From assembly GCA_947488935.1 (NCBI GenBank), contig CANLBN010000004.1, positions 62,001 through 126,000 on the forward strand: DNA of 64,000 bases, given 5' to 3'. This document shows, piece by piece, positions 51,628 through 59,561 of the stretch; the first letter of the stretch is position 1; each line of letters begins with the position of its first letter. A program made the translations under genes and the position numbers. The stretch is from an uncultured Pseudomonadales bacterium (GTDB taxonomy: Bacteria > Pseudomonadota > Gammaproteobacteria > Pseudomonadales > Cellvibrionaceae). Below the pieces are notes generated by a model, which saw only the letters and a list, made by a program, of their open reading frames with translations, ran no database searches and was not told where the DNA came from.

Positions 51628-51989
51628 ACTAAATCCTCAACCAATTCTTCAATGGCTTCAGCTAAGCTGTTATCTGTAAATGGTTTGCATAAAAATCCAT
51701 AAGCACCCAGCGACATCGCTTTCAATAAGGTGGCCTTATCTGCCAATGCCGAGACAACTAGAATCCTAACATCGGCATCGATCGCCATAATTTTTCTAAT
51801 TGTTTCGATACCATCCATCATGGGCATTGTAATATCTAAGGTCATTACCGTAGGTTTAAGCAGTTTAAATTGTTCAATGGCTTCTAGGCCATTTTTGGCG
51901 GAACCTACTATTTCAAAATTTTCCGAAGAAAGGACCTCAGATACTTTCATCCTGATAATTTCAGAATCATCAACTACCATCACTCTCAT
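51624..51989 (-). CDS. Single-domain CheY-like response regulator
   Basis: A 121-residue receiver with no output domain. The acidic pocket Asp7-Asp8, the phosphoacceptor Asp52 (TLDITMPMMDG), Ser80 and Lys102 (CKPF) are all present. It overlaps the CheX-like gene by 4 bp and lies 34 bp after the kinase gene. It should be phosphorylated by the adjacent CheA-like kinase and dephosphorylated by CheX; its target, flagellar motor or something else, is not shown by sequence. Confidence 0.95.
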   Translation of the reverse strand: MRVMVVDDSEIIRMKVSEVLSSENFEIVGSAKNGLEAIEQFKLLKPTVMTLDITMPMMDGIETIRKIMAIDADVRILVVSALADKATLLKAMSLGAYGFLCKPFTDNSLAEAIEELVEDLV

Positions 51990-52023
51990 AGAGAACTCTC
52001 TAAATTTTATTAAAACTTATTTT

Positions 52024-54036
52024 TTAGGTTTGCGCTTGCGGAAAAAGAACACCAAATTGATAGTGCTCGCCCTTCTTATAACTGATATTCATTTTAGCCT
52101 GCTGCTCATCAACAAGACGCTTAATGACATCTAAGCCAACACCTCTACCTGCATCCATGCCTGCTTCATTTTGAGTCGAAAAGCCAGAGTGAAATAGCAA
52201 TGCCTTTATTTTGCCCTGCGCTAAATCCGCTGCTTTTTCAGGGGTAAGAATCGACTTATCAATCGCTTTTTGAAGTAATGCTGCCTCGTCGATACCGGCA
52301 CCGTCATCACGAATTTTTAAAATATGACCAAGAGAGGTTTCAGCAAAGTGGATAGTAATCGTCCCGTACTCAGGCTTACCCGCATCCAGCCTACTCTCTG
52401 GCGATTCGATACCATGTACAATACTATTGCGCACACATTGCGTTGCAATTGTTTGTATCGTATTAACTAGAGGTTTGGGAATTGTTTCGCCAGACAAGCC
52501 ACTGGTGATTAATTTAATGTTTTTATTATTACGTTCACTAACGGTCTTCACTAACTGCTGAAGTGAGCTATCTATATCGATATTGTCTGCATGATAACTT
52601 TCTGGGCTATTAGGGACTTGTGCGTCTTCTTCCTCAATATCGTCGGTTGATAAATCAGACCCATGATTGGTATCAATAACATGTTGATCGGAGCTCACTG
52701 TTTGTATGCCCGAAAACTTATTAACCAGTTCTTTTAAATCTTCAAGATCGCTAAACATCATTCTTAAATTCGTTGTCAGCGGGAATAAATCCTTACCGGT
52801 AATGGTTTTATGCTCTGTTTTAATCGCGCTAATACTATCTTCTAAGTCGTGAGCGGCAAACTCGAAACGGTGCAAACCTAAAATTGCTGCATCGCCTTTA
52901 ATTTGATGTATTTTAGAGGAAATGGTTGTTAACAGACGTCGTATATCTCCATCGCTAAAACCTTTACCTTGAGCCTCTAAACTATCGTTGACTTCGTGCA
53001 AAATTGAATCTGTCGTATTAAAGAATAAACCCAATTTATTGCGATCAATATGCAAAATGCTTTTTAGCATATCCAATTGAGCAACTTGAGCCTCTTTTGT
53101 TTCATTTAATTCGCGCTCTAATAACACTTGTTTAGTCACATTATTAACAGAACCTAAAAGATGACTTACCTTACCTTCTACTAATACGCGCTTAAATTTA
53201 AAATCAAGGTAAATGCTTTCAAAGCTGCCATCTCTACGAACAATATTAACCTCTACCTCTTTCAGAGGGTTAAGCTCTTCGACCAATTTCTCTTTTACTC
53301 TATCGCCAAATAGTAACTCTAAATATTCTTGTGCAAGTTCTACATTTTTTTGCGTGACATAAGCACTAATAAAATCAAGAAAATGCCCTTCTAACTCCTT
53401 CTCACTTTTAAACATCCCTCTAAGGGAGGCTGATTGCTCTGAACCTATATCGTACCGGCTATTTAACAAGAAAATACCCTCGGATATTGTACTCATAATA
53501 CCTTCGGTTTCTTTACGAGATTGCACCTCTACAACATCGCCTTTGGATAATTGCAAAACTAATTGCACGATAACCATAAAATATAAAAGCGCGGTTAATA
53601 TTGCAGCAATAACCTGTAATGTATTCAGTAACTTTGTCGAGCGTTCTTTTTTAGCAATTGCCAAAAGACTAATCTCTGACATACGCTCGGCAGCAAGTGA
53701 TTCATCATTGACATCAATAGCCGCTAATAGCTCATCAGCCGTTAACTCTGCACTAGGCAGCTGTTTTGCAATGGGTACTAGCGTGACTTGATCATTGCTG
53801 GAGAGTTTAATAATACCGCCTACTTTTATCGTATTGATATCTCTCAGCAAGGCCTCGGTTAAGCCCTCGTCATTCATTTTTGAATAGGTTTTTTGAATAA
53901 CATCAGAATAACGGATGTCGTTAATGGTCTTATTTTGAAAGGTATAATTGACTAACAAATAGAGAATAAAGAAAAAGACAAATGCCGTCGTCGAAATAAA
54001 TAAACCGCGATACTTCAAGAAGCTTTGTTTCCACAT
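52024..54036 (-). CDS. Membrane-bound CheA-like histidine kinase without CheW domain
   Basis: 670 residues: TM1 about 12-32, an extracytoplasmic region of about 105 residues, TM2 about 139-163, a PAS-like domain about 176-302 (a GSFESIYLDFKFKR segment), a coiled linker, an Hpt module with His377 in SSKIHQIKGDAAILG, an acidic linker about 445-490, and a CheA-type ATPase with N box RNSIVHGIESPESRL (Asn537), G1 DDGAGID and G2 GRGVGLDVIKRL. It ends after the ATPase, with no P5/CheW-binding domain and no HAMP or DHp. The kinase thus joins sensor and CheA P1/P4 parts in one chain. It is first in the operon. Confidence 0.9.
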   Translation of the reverse strand: MWKQSFLKYRGLFISTTAFVFFFILYLLVNYTFQNKTINDIRYSDVIQKTYSKMNDEGLTEALLRDINTIKVGGIIKLSSNDQVTLVPIAKQLPSAELTADELLAAIDVNDESLAAERMSEISLLAIAKKERSTKLLNTLQVIAAILTALLYFMVIVQLVLQLSKGDVVEVQSRKETEGIMSTISEGIFLLNSRYDIGSEQSASLRGMFKSEKELEGHFLDFISAYVTQKNVELAQEYLELLFGDRVKEKLVEELNPLKEVEVNIVRRDGSFESIYLDFKFKRVLVEGKVSHLLGSVNNVTKQVLLERELNETKEAQVAQLDMLKSILHIDRNKLGLFFNTTDSILHEVNDSLEAQGKGFSDGDIRRLLTTISSKIHQIKGDAAILGLHRFEFAAHDLEDSISAIKTEHKTITGKDLFPLTTNLRMMFSDLEDLKELVNKFSGIQTVSSDQHVIDTNHGSDLSTDDIEEEDAQVPNSPESYHADNIDIDSSLQQLVKTVSERNNKNIKLITSGLSGETIPKPLVNTIQTIATQCVRNSIVHGIESPESRLDAGKPEYGTITIHFAETSLGHILKIRDDGAGIDEAALLQKAIDKSILTPEKAADLAQGKIKALLFHSGFSTQNEAGMDAGRGVGLDVIKRLVDEQQAKMNISYKKGEHYQFGVLFPQAQT

Positions 54037-54403
54037 ATATAGACACCTTGTGATTTATCCTTAACCCAAATGTGGCCAACTAATTAGCTTTATGTGATTT
54101 GTTATTTGAGATAAACCGTTATTTTTATTATTTAGACAGCACCCTACACAGTAAAGCAAATTGTTACTTTGGATAAAACGAGATTATAAATCGCAAAAAA
54201 AGAGTGCTTTATTCTTATTCGAAAGAAATTGCCGATTGGATTATCAGAGCCTAATTCCTTACAGTACACCCTAACACGTAATTATAGTAGATCATTATAT
54301 AGGCTAAAGCCCTTGCTAGCAATGAGGTTAATCTATGTTGATTGTCCTAGTACCTACCACTATTTAACAGCAATCAACACATTATAGATACATATAATTA
54401 ACT
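54037..54403. other. 367-bp region with the promoter and long leader of the signalling operon
   Basis: No gene is seen. A leftward sigma70-like promoter at 54294-54322 leaves a leader of about 250 nt before the kinase start at 54036. The leader is AT-rich and contains a T7 tract (complement of 54195-54201). Confidence 0.55.
54294..54322 (-). promoter_or_regulatory. Sigma70-like promoter of the kinase-cheY-cheX-amt operon
   Basis: Leftward, TTGCTA (complement of 54317-54322) and a perfect TATAAT (complement of 54294-54299) are separated by exactly 17 bp. It lies between the mscS-like stop and the kinase start. Confidence 0.6.
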
Positions 54404-55498
54404 CTAGCCGCTCTTTTGTGTCTCGCTGTCATGAGAATGACTAGCGATATGCAATGTGGACGTTGGAAATGCACACTCAGCACCATGCTTTTCGATAATA
54501 CCGATAATTAACAGCATCACGTCTTGCTTTATACGGTGAAACTCTTCCCAATTAGTTGTTTTGGTAAAGGTGTAAATAAAAAAATCTAGAGAAGACGGTG
54601 CAAATTTATTAAAGCTCACCATCAATGTTTGTTTCGTATCGATATCGGGATGCTGCTCTAGCATACGACGAGTATCTTCAACAATAACTTGCACCTTAGA
54701 TGCATCATCGTAGCGTATACCTATCGTTTCATAAATACGACGATTCAGCATTCGAGAGGGGTTTTCTAAAGAAATTTGTGTAAAAGTTGCATTAGGAACA
54801 TAAAGGGGACGTTTATCGAAGGTTCTGATACGTGTCAAACGCCAACCTATATCTTCTACCGTCCCTTCGATTTCTTTGTCCGGCGAGCGCACCCAATCGC
54901 CGACTTTAAAAGGCCTATCAAGATAAATAGTTAACCCACCAAAAAAATTAGCCAGCAAATCTTTTGCAGCAAAACCGACAGCTAAGCCACCAATACCACC
55001 AAAGGCTAACACACCTGAAATACTGTAACCGAGACTTTGCATCACAATTAATACGGCGGTAATGATAATAGCTGCACGCAACAGCTTACCAATTGCACTC
55101 GCCGTAGTCGCATCAACTACTTGCGGCAGGCCGTTTTTTCCTGCTAGGTTGACTTCGAGCGCTTTAATTATCCTCACTAAAAACCAAGCGACGATAACAA
55201 TAACACCAAGGGACCTTATTTGAGTCGTTAGCTTAGCAATGGATGCGTCGGCATAAAATGCCACTAAGTCTGCGGCTAGTGATATACCCATTAACCATAT
55301 CAATAAGCGACAAGGCAAATGCAGTGCGCTAATTAGGGCATCATCCCAAGGGTTTTTGGTTTGCTTCGCTTTACCCGCTATTTTATTTAAAAATATTTTT
55401 GTAAAAAACGCTACCAACAATGTTAGTAGGACTACGCCAAAAACGAAAAATACCCATGTATATTCGTAATCTAGCCACTGTTCAATTTTATTAATGAT
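54404..55498 (-). CDS. MscS-family mechanosensitive channel, probable non-AUG start
   Basis: Inner-membrane small-conductance channel. TM3-like GLAVGFAAKDLLANFFGGL with the MscS pore pattern is followed by the beta domain (LDRPFKVGDWV, YVPNATFT) and a C-terminal alpha/beta domain. A conventional start (TTG at 55420) gives 338 residues but has no ribosome binding site and cuts an N-terminal helix. The frame is open upstream to a TAA, and GAGGG lies 7 bases before an ATC at 55498 and 10 before an ATT at 55495. Starting there gives about 364 residues and restores the hydrophobic segment WVFFVFGVVLLTLLVAFF. Exact start uncertain. Confidence 0.8.
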   Translation of the reverse strand: MINKIEQWLDYEYTWVFFVFGVVLLTLLVAFFTKIFLNKIAGKAKQTKNPWDDALISALHLPCRLLIWLMGISLAADLVAFYADASIAKLTTQIRSLGVIVIVAWFLVRIIKALEVNLAGKNGLPQVVDATTASAIGKLLRAAIIITAVLIVMQSLGYSISGVLAFGGIGGLAVGFAAKDLLANFFGGLTIYLDRPFKVGDWVRSPDKEIEGTVEDIGWRLTRIRTFDKRPLYVPNATFTQISLENPSRMLNRRIYETIGIRYDDASKVQVIVEDTRRMLEQHPDIDTKQTLMVSFNKFAPSSLDFFIYTFTKTTNWEEFHRIKQDVMLLIIGIIEKHGAECAFPTSTLHIASHSHDSETQKSG

Positions 55499-55592
55499 AG
55501 AACTACCCTCAAATTTTTACGAGATCTTAAGGAGCTTCTGAATAAGTCGTGAATCACTTTTTACTGAGGCTTCTTAAAATAATAAATGACTA

Positions 55593-56636
55593 TTATGCTA
55601 GCACTTGGGTTATTTGCTGTGACAACTGCCAACGCGATGATTGCTGTAATGCCTCCATTGGCAAAATATGAGAATTAGACTGATGCTTAGCGCTCATACT
55701 AAAAAGCCTCGAAGAGAGCGCTTGCGACTCTTTATCGGCCATAGCAAAGCAGTTGCTATCTAATAGCTCAAGTACACCCTCACGGCTATTGCAGACTAAA
55801 ATCATGTCGCAGCCCGCATTCAATGCATGCTGAGCTCGTGCAAGATACCCCCCCACGGAATGGGCCCCTTTCATTGATAGATCATCACTAAAAATAACCC
55901 CCTTAAAACCGAGATCCCCTCGAAGAATTGTTTGCAGCCAATAAGCAGAAAAACCTACGGTATTATTTGCATCAATATTGGGAAAAACAATATGCGCGGG
56001 CATTATTGCGTCGAGAGATGGTAGTAGTTCAACAAAAGGGACTAAATCATGTTTTGCGATATCAGCGAATTCTCTTGTATCAACAGGCTGTGTCAAATGA
56101 CTATCAACCGTGACACTACCGTGACCTGGAAAATGCTTACCCGTTGTTGCCATACCTGCCTCATGCATTCCTTCCATCCAGGCAGCTGCCAACGCTGTTA
56201 CTTCAAAGGGCTTAGGAGAAAAGGAGCGATCAGCAACAATACTGCACTTATTATCGTCAACATCTAATACTGGCGCAAAACTAAAATCTACACCAACGGC
56301 AAGTAACTCACTCGCCATTAGCCACCCACTATTTTTAACCATAGCAAGGCATGCCTTCGTATTTTTACGATAAAGCGGTAGGAATTTTTGCATTGCTGGC
56401 AGGCGCGTAAAGCCCTGTATAAAACGCTGTACACGCCCACCTTCTTGGTCAACGGCAATTAATAATTCAGGGCGAATCTCTCTTATAGAGTCACTTAGCG
56501 CCTTAATTTGGGCTGGTGATTCATAATTACGCCCAAAATAGATAACCCCACCAACGTAAGGGTGCAGTAATAATTCTTTTTCAGCATCTTGCAAAACTGT
56601 ACCAGCAAGATCCAACATAATAGGGCCTAAAGGCAT
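55593..56636 (-). CDS. nagZ: Beta-N-acetylhexosaminidase NagZ
   Basis: Cytoplasmic glycoside hydrolase family 3 enzyme that removes N-acetylglucosamine from muropeptides during peptidoglycan recycling. VDQEGGRVQRF, the GH3 signature ATTGKHFPGHGSVTVDSH with the general-acid His, and VIFSDDLSM with the nucleophile Asp are present. The 347 residues match the family. In Pseudomonas it directly follows the MTI phosphorylase gene; here about 6.7 kb of other genes intervene. Confidence 0.96.
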   Translation of the reverse strand: MPLGPIMLDLAGTVLQDAEKELLLHPYVGGVIYFGRNYESPAQIKALSDSIREIRPELLIAVDQEGGRVQRFIQGFTRLPAMQKFLPLYRKNTKACLAMVKNSGWLMASELLAVGVDFSFAPVLDVDDNKCSIVADRSFSPKPFEVTALAAAWMEGMHEAGMATTGKHFPGHGSVTVDSHLTQPVDTREFADIAKHDLVPFVELLPSLDAIMPAHIVFPNIDANNTVGFSAYWLQTILRGDLGFKGVIFSDDLSMKGAHSVGGYLARAQHALNAGCDMILVCNSREGVLELLDSNCFAMADKESQALSSRLFSMSAKHQSNSHILPMEALQQSSRWQLSQQITQVLA

Positions 56637-56811
56637 TTTTATTCCTTAAACTTGTCTTTTTGAAACCTGTTTTTATAAAAAAGATAAAAGAATCAGTAAC
56701 TTACTAGATTTATCGACGACAATATATAGATTATGTAAATGCCGTCAAGCGCAAATCTATATTTTATAAAAATTACTCATGCCAATTAAACTTGCATGCC
56801 CTCAATAACTA

Positions 56812-56845
56812 CTGTATAAATAAACACATCTGTATAAATAACCAA
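56812..56845 (+). promoter_or_regulatory. Tandem LexA (SOS) boxes upstream of lexA-sulA
   Basis: CTGTATAAATAAACAC at 56812-56827 and CTGTATAAATAACCAA at 56830-56845 both match the CTGT half and AT-rich core of the LexA box, with an imperfect final CAG. Two sites 18 bp apart, 53-86 bp before the lexA start, resemble the double operator of E. coli lexA and imply autoregulation. Confidence 0.75.
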
Positions 56846-56897
56846 TACATTAGTATCACTTAACGATATAACTACATGACAACAATAGGATAACAAA

Positions 56898-57503
56898 ATG
56901 CTCAAATTAACATCACGACAAGAGCAGGTATTGAATCTCATCAAAGATCATATCAGTGAAACAGGCTATCCCCCTACTCGCGCCGACATTGCCAAGCAAT
57001 TGGGCTTTAAGTCAGCCAATGCCGCCGAGGAGCACTTACGTGCACTAGCACGAAAAGGGTTTATTGAAATAGTAGCTGGTGCTTCACGTGGCATTCGCCT
57101 ACCTGAATCGCAAAACCGCGGAATTCCTATTGTCGGTAGAGTTGCCGCAGGTAGTCCTATTTTAGCCGAAGAACACATAGAGGATTATTGTGAGCTAAAA
57201 CCCAATTTCTTTTCACCGGCAGCTGATTATTTTTTACAAGTGCATGGTGAGAGCATGATAGATATTGGTATTTTTGACGGCGACTTATTAGCCGTACATA
57301 GCACAACGCAGGTTCACAACGGACAAATTGTTGTAGCTCGTATTGGTGATGAAGTTACAGTCAAACGCTTTCAACAAGATAAGGGCAGCAACATTGTTAA
57401 GTTGATTGCTGAAAATAAAGACTATGAACCAATTATTGTGGATTTAGAACATGAAGCCTTTGCTATAGAAGGTTTGAGTGTTGGCGTACTCAGGCAGCAC
57501 TAA
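56898..57503 (+). CDS. lexA: LexA repressor
   Basis: SOS repressor with an N-terminal winged helix (about 1-65, [17 protein letters not shown]) and a C-terminal self-cleaving peptidase domain. The scissile Ala84-Gly85 (RVAAGSP), Ser119 (HGESMID) and Lys156 (TVKRF) have the same numbers as in E. coli LexA. The 201 residues are standard. Tandem SOS boxes lie upstream and sulA follows, the Pseudomonas-type lexA-sulA operon. Confidence 0.97.
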   Translation: MLKLTSRQEQVLNLIKDHISETGYPPTRADIAKQLGFKSANAAEEHLRALARKGFIEIVAGASRGIRLPESQNRGIPIVGRVAAGSPILAEEHIEDYCELKPNFFSPAADYFLQVHGESMIDIGIFDGDLLAVHSTTQVHNGQIVVARIGDEVTVKRFQQDKGSNIVKLIAENKDYEPIIVDLEHEAFAIEGLSVGVLRQH

Positions 57504-57594
57504 AAAATTTATCCAGCCTTATAAATAGTAAACATTAGGGATATGTTTTAACGTTTTATAAAACACTACAAGGATGTATTCAAGAGAGACCATT

Positions 57595-58062
57595 ATGAAT
57601 ACTTTACACAACAATATAAGCTCGCAAAGACAATTAGAAGATAATTCTCATAATGCTATTAACCGCAGAATGACAGAAGTTATTATTCCACAAGGTCAAA
57701 ACAGTAATCATATTTTAATGCCTTTAGTGGCTTCTCTCAGCAAGCAGCAAGAACAAGGATTTATAAATCATAACCCAAAACACAATTCTGAGCGTTGGGT
57801 AACCTGGATTACGCACCGTAAACCTAGTAAACAACAACTTGAGTTATTTGGTAGTGACAATACTAACATTCGTGTTATCCATGCAAATACAAAGCAAGAC
57901 AATCGCTGGATAATTTGGGAGGCACTTAGCAAAGGTAACAGTCACACCGTTATTGCTGATATAGAGAGTATTTCTGAAAGTGATATCGAAGAACTTGAAC
58001 TAGCGGCAACACAGGGTGATTGCGTTGGTATATTAACAAGATCGATACATACCTTACACTAA
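57595..58062 (+). CDS. sulA: SulA-like cell division inhibitor
   Basis: SOS-induced inhibitor of FtsZ assembly. The conserved core RWVTWITHRKP, NRWIIWEALSKGNSHTVIAD and a C-terminal CVGILTR region match SulA of Pseudomonas. The start at 57595 (MNTLHNN, 155 residues) is preferred, with AGAGAG upstream; an ATG at 57574 lies directly against AAGG and is too close. It follows lexA by 91 bp and probably shares the LexA-controlled promoter. Confidence 0.85.
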   Translation: MNTLHNNISSQRQLEDNSHNAINRRMTEVIIPQGQNSNHILMPLVASLSKQQEQGFINHNPKHNSERWVTWITHRKPSKQQLELFGSDNTNIRVIHANTKQDNRWIIWEALSKGNSHTVIADIESISESDIEELELAATQGDCVGILTRSIHTLH

Positions 58063-58248
58063 TAATAAATTATACCTAGGTTATTATTTACCCTAGATTG
58101 CTGACGCACTCCACTCCAAAGTGAAGCGATACAAACACGGAGAACAGAAAAAGTTCCGAACCACTTCAGGCAAGTGCTGCGAGAAAATTCGCGAGAGACT
58201 GCAATCAGAACAACCAAAACTCTGCAGCTGTCATGGGCATTTTTGTGT

Positions 58249-58317
58249 CTAAATATAGATCGATAGCTCGATCAAATTGTCATCGGGATCGCGAATATAG
58301 ACAGACCAAACATCAAT
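58249..58317 (-). pseudogene. C-terminal remnant of a VOC-family (glyoxalase-like) gene
   Basis: Directly after the alpha/beta hydrolase stop codon, and in the same frame, 22 codons read IDVWSVYIRDPDDNLIELSI plus two residues, then a stop. VYIRDPDxNLIEL is the typical C-terminal strand of vicinal-oxygen-chelate proteins, including the metal-ligand Glu. No start or N-terminal part is present, so this looks like the tail of a lost gene. The 150 bp beyond it (58100-58248) contain no recognisable gene. Confidence 0.6.
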
Positions 58318-59505
58318 TTAATCCGTGTGCTTTTTACCATCAGCGTTTAATTTTAAAATACTATCCGCTATTTCTTTACCTTTAAACTCTTCAATAAAGT
58401 GCCCGTAGCCTTTGTAAACATAAACGTTATTGCGCAAACTAGGTAAGGCTTCGCACCATTGTTCGATAACTTCGGGCTTACCACAAGGGTCGTAATCACC
58501 AAAGTGGGCAACAACAGGGATATTTCGTTGAGTGTCATCACTTCCCATACAAGCATCCCTTTTAACCTTGTCATTACTTATTTTATTTTTACTTGCTCTA
58601 TTTTTATTTACCCCGCTTTTATTTGCCTCGCTGACATTTACACCGCCATTACCCCAATACAAAGGTAACTGAGATTGTATTTGGCGGTAAAATTCGATAT
58701 TACTTTGCACACCTATAATTTTATCTTTGTATTCGTATCCATAACCCCAATAGGGAGTTTGCAACACATTACGCTTAGAGCTTTTCGCGTTAGCTTGTGT
58801 CCGAAAAGGCTCAGAAAAAACCCAGCCAGGTGTGTTTTTGGGTATTAAGTGTAAAACAAATAGTAGTTGTGCATAAACTGCCCGCGAATAAAGTTTTATT
58901 AAAGAGCCTTTATTCGCATTTTTAAGCACAGCAGCTGCCACACCACCCCAGAGAAAATTTGGAATAAGGCTACCAAAACGACTCCATGAAAGATACTTGA
59001 GTGGCCAGTTTGCATAAGTAATGCCTTTTGCTGGCATAGGAAAAACCGTTGAATTTAAAACGACTAGCTTATCGACGCGATACATTTGATTCAAAAATGC
59101 TCCTATGCCAATCGGGCCACCCCAATCATGTACAACGAGAGTAATATTGCTCAAATTTAAATGCTCAATTAGCGCCTTAAGATTGGCCGCGTGATGCATA
59201 TCGACCATTTCAAAACTTGCCTGATCAGAAAGCCCACAACCAATATTATCAAGGGCAATAATGCGAAGCGATACAGCAGATTGGTTTAATGTATCGATAA
59301 TATGGCGATAGGTATATGAACACTCGGGATTACCGTGCACGAATAAAACCGTCTCATGAATTGGAGCATCCTTAGTAGTGTAATCGTAATAAAAAAGCTT
59401 TTTGCCTTTATCTAAGCCATTGGGGATAGTAAACCATTTATCGCTACCCTTCGGGCAGTAATCATCAGGCACACTAGACAATGGAGAGTTTGATTCTATA
59501 CGCAA
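58318..59505 (-). CDS. Alpha/beta hydrolase, haloalkane dehalogenase/epoxide hydrolase type
   Basis: The oxyanion motif FVHGNPECSYTYR, the nucleophile Asp in VVHDWGGPIGIG and the catalytic His in GYGHFIEEF mark the Asp-nucleophile group. That group includes haloalkane dehalogenases and epoxide hydrolases; the real substrate is unknown. At 395 residues it is about 90 longer than typical dehalogenases. Part of the excess is a Lys/Asn-rich pentapeptide-repeat insertion (about residues 286-320) between the cap region and the strand AHFGDYDPCG, encoded by 15-bp DNA repeats at 58577-58651. It lies 56 bp after the DUF6586 gene, probably the last gene of the topA transcript. Confidence 0.8.
   Translation of the reverse strand: MRIESNSPLSSVPDDYCPKGSDKWFTIPNGLDKGKKLFYYDYTTKDAPIHETVLFVHGNPECSYTYRHIIDTLNQSAVSLRIIALDNIGCGLSDQASFEMVDMHHAANLKALIEHLNLSNITLVVHDWGGPIGIGAFLNQMYRVDKLVVLNSTVFPMPAKGITYANWPLKYLSWSRFGSLIPNFLWGGVAAAVLKNANKGSLIKLYSRAVYAQLLFVLHLIPKNTPGWVFSEPFRTQANAKSSKRNVLQTPYWGYGYEYKDKIIGVQSNIEFYRQIQSQLPLYWGNGGVNVSEANKSGVNKNRASKNKISNDKVKRDACMGSDDTQRNIPVVAHFGDYDPCGKPEVIEQWCEALPSLRNNVYVYKGYGHFIEEFKGKEIADSILKLNADGKKHTD
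58577..58651. repeat. Five 15-bp imperfect tandem repeats inside the hydrolase gene
   Basis: Consecutive units CTTATTTTATTTTTA, CTTGCTCTATTTTTA, TTTACCCCGCTTTTA, TTTGCCTCGCTGACA and TTTACACCGCCATTA share a 15-bp register. On the coding strand they give five-residue steps such as SEANK, SGVNK, NRASK and NKISN. The period is a multiple of three, so copy-number change would keep the frame. Confidence 0.6.
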
Positions 59506-59561
59506 ACTAGTTTGACTCTTGGAATTAGACGATTTAAATACCTTCGGGATATTTAACTGCT

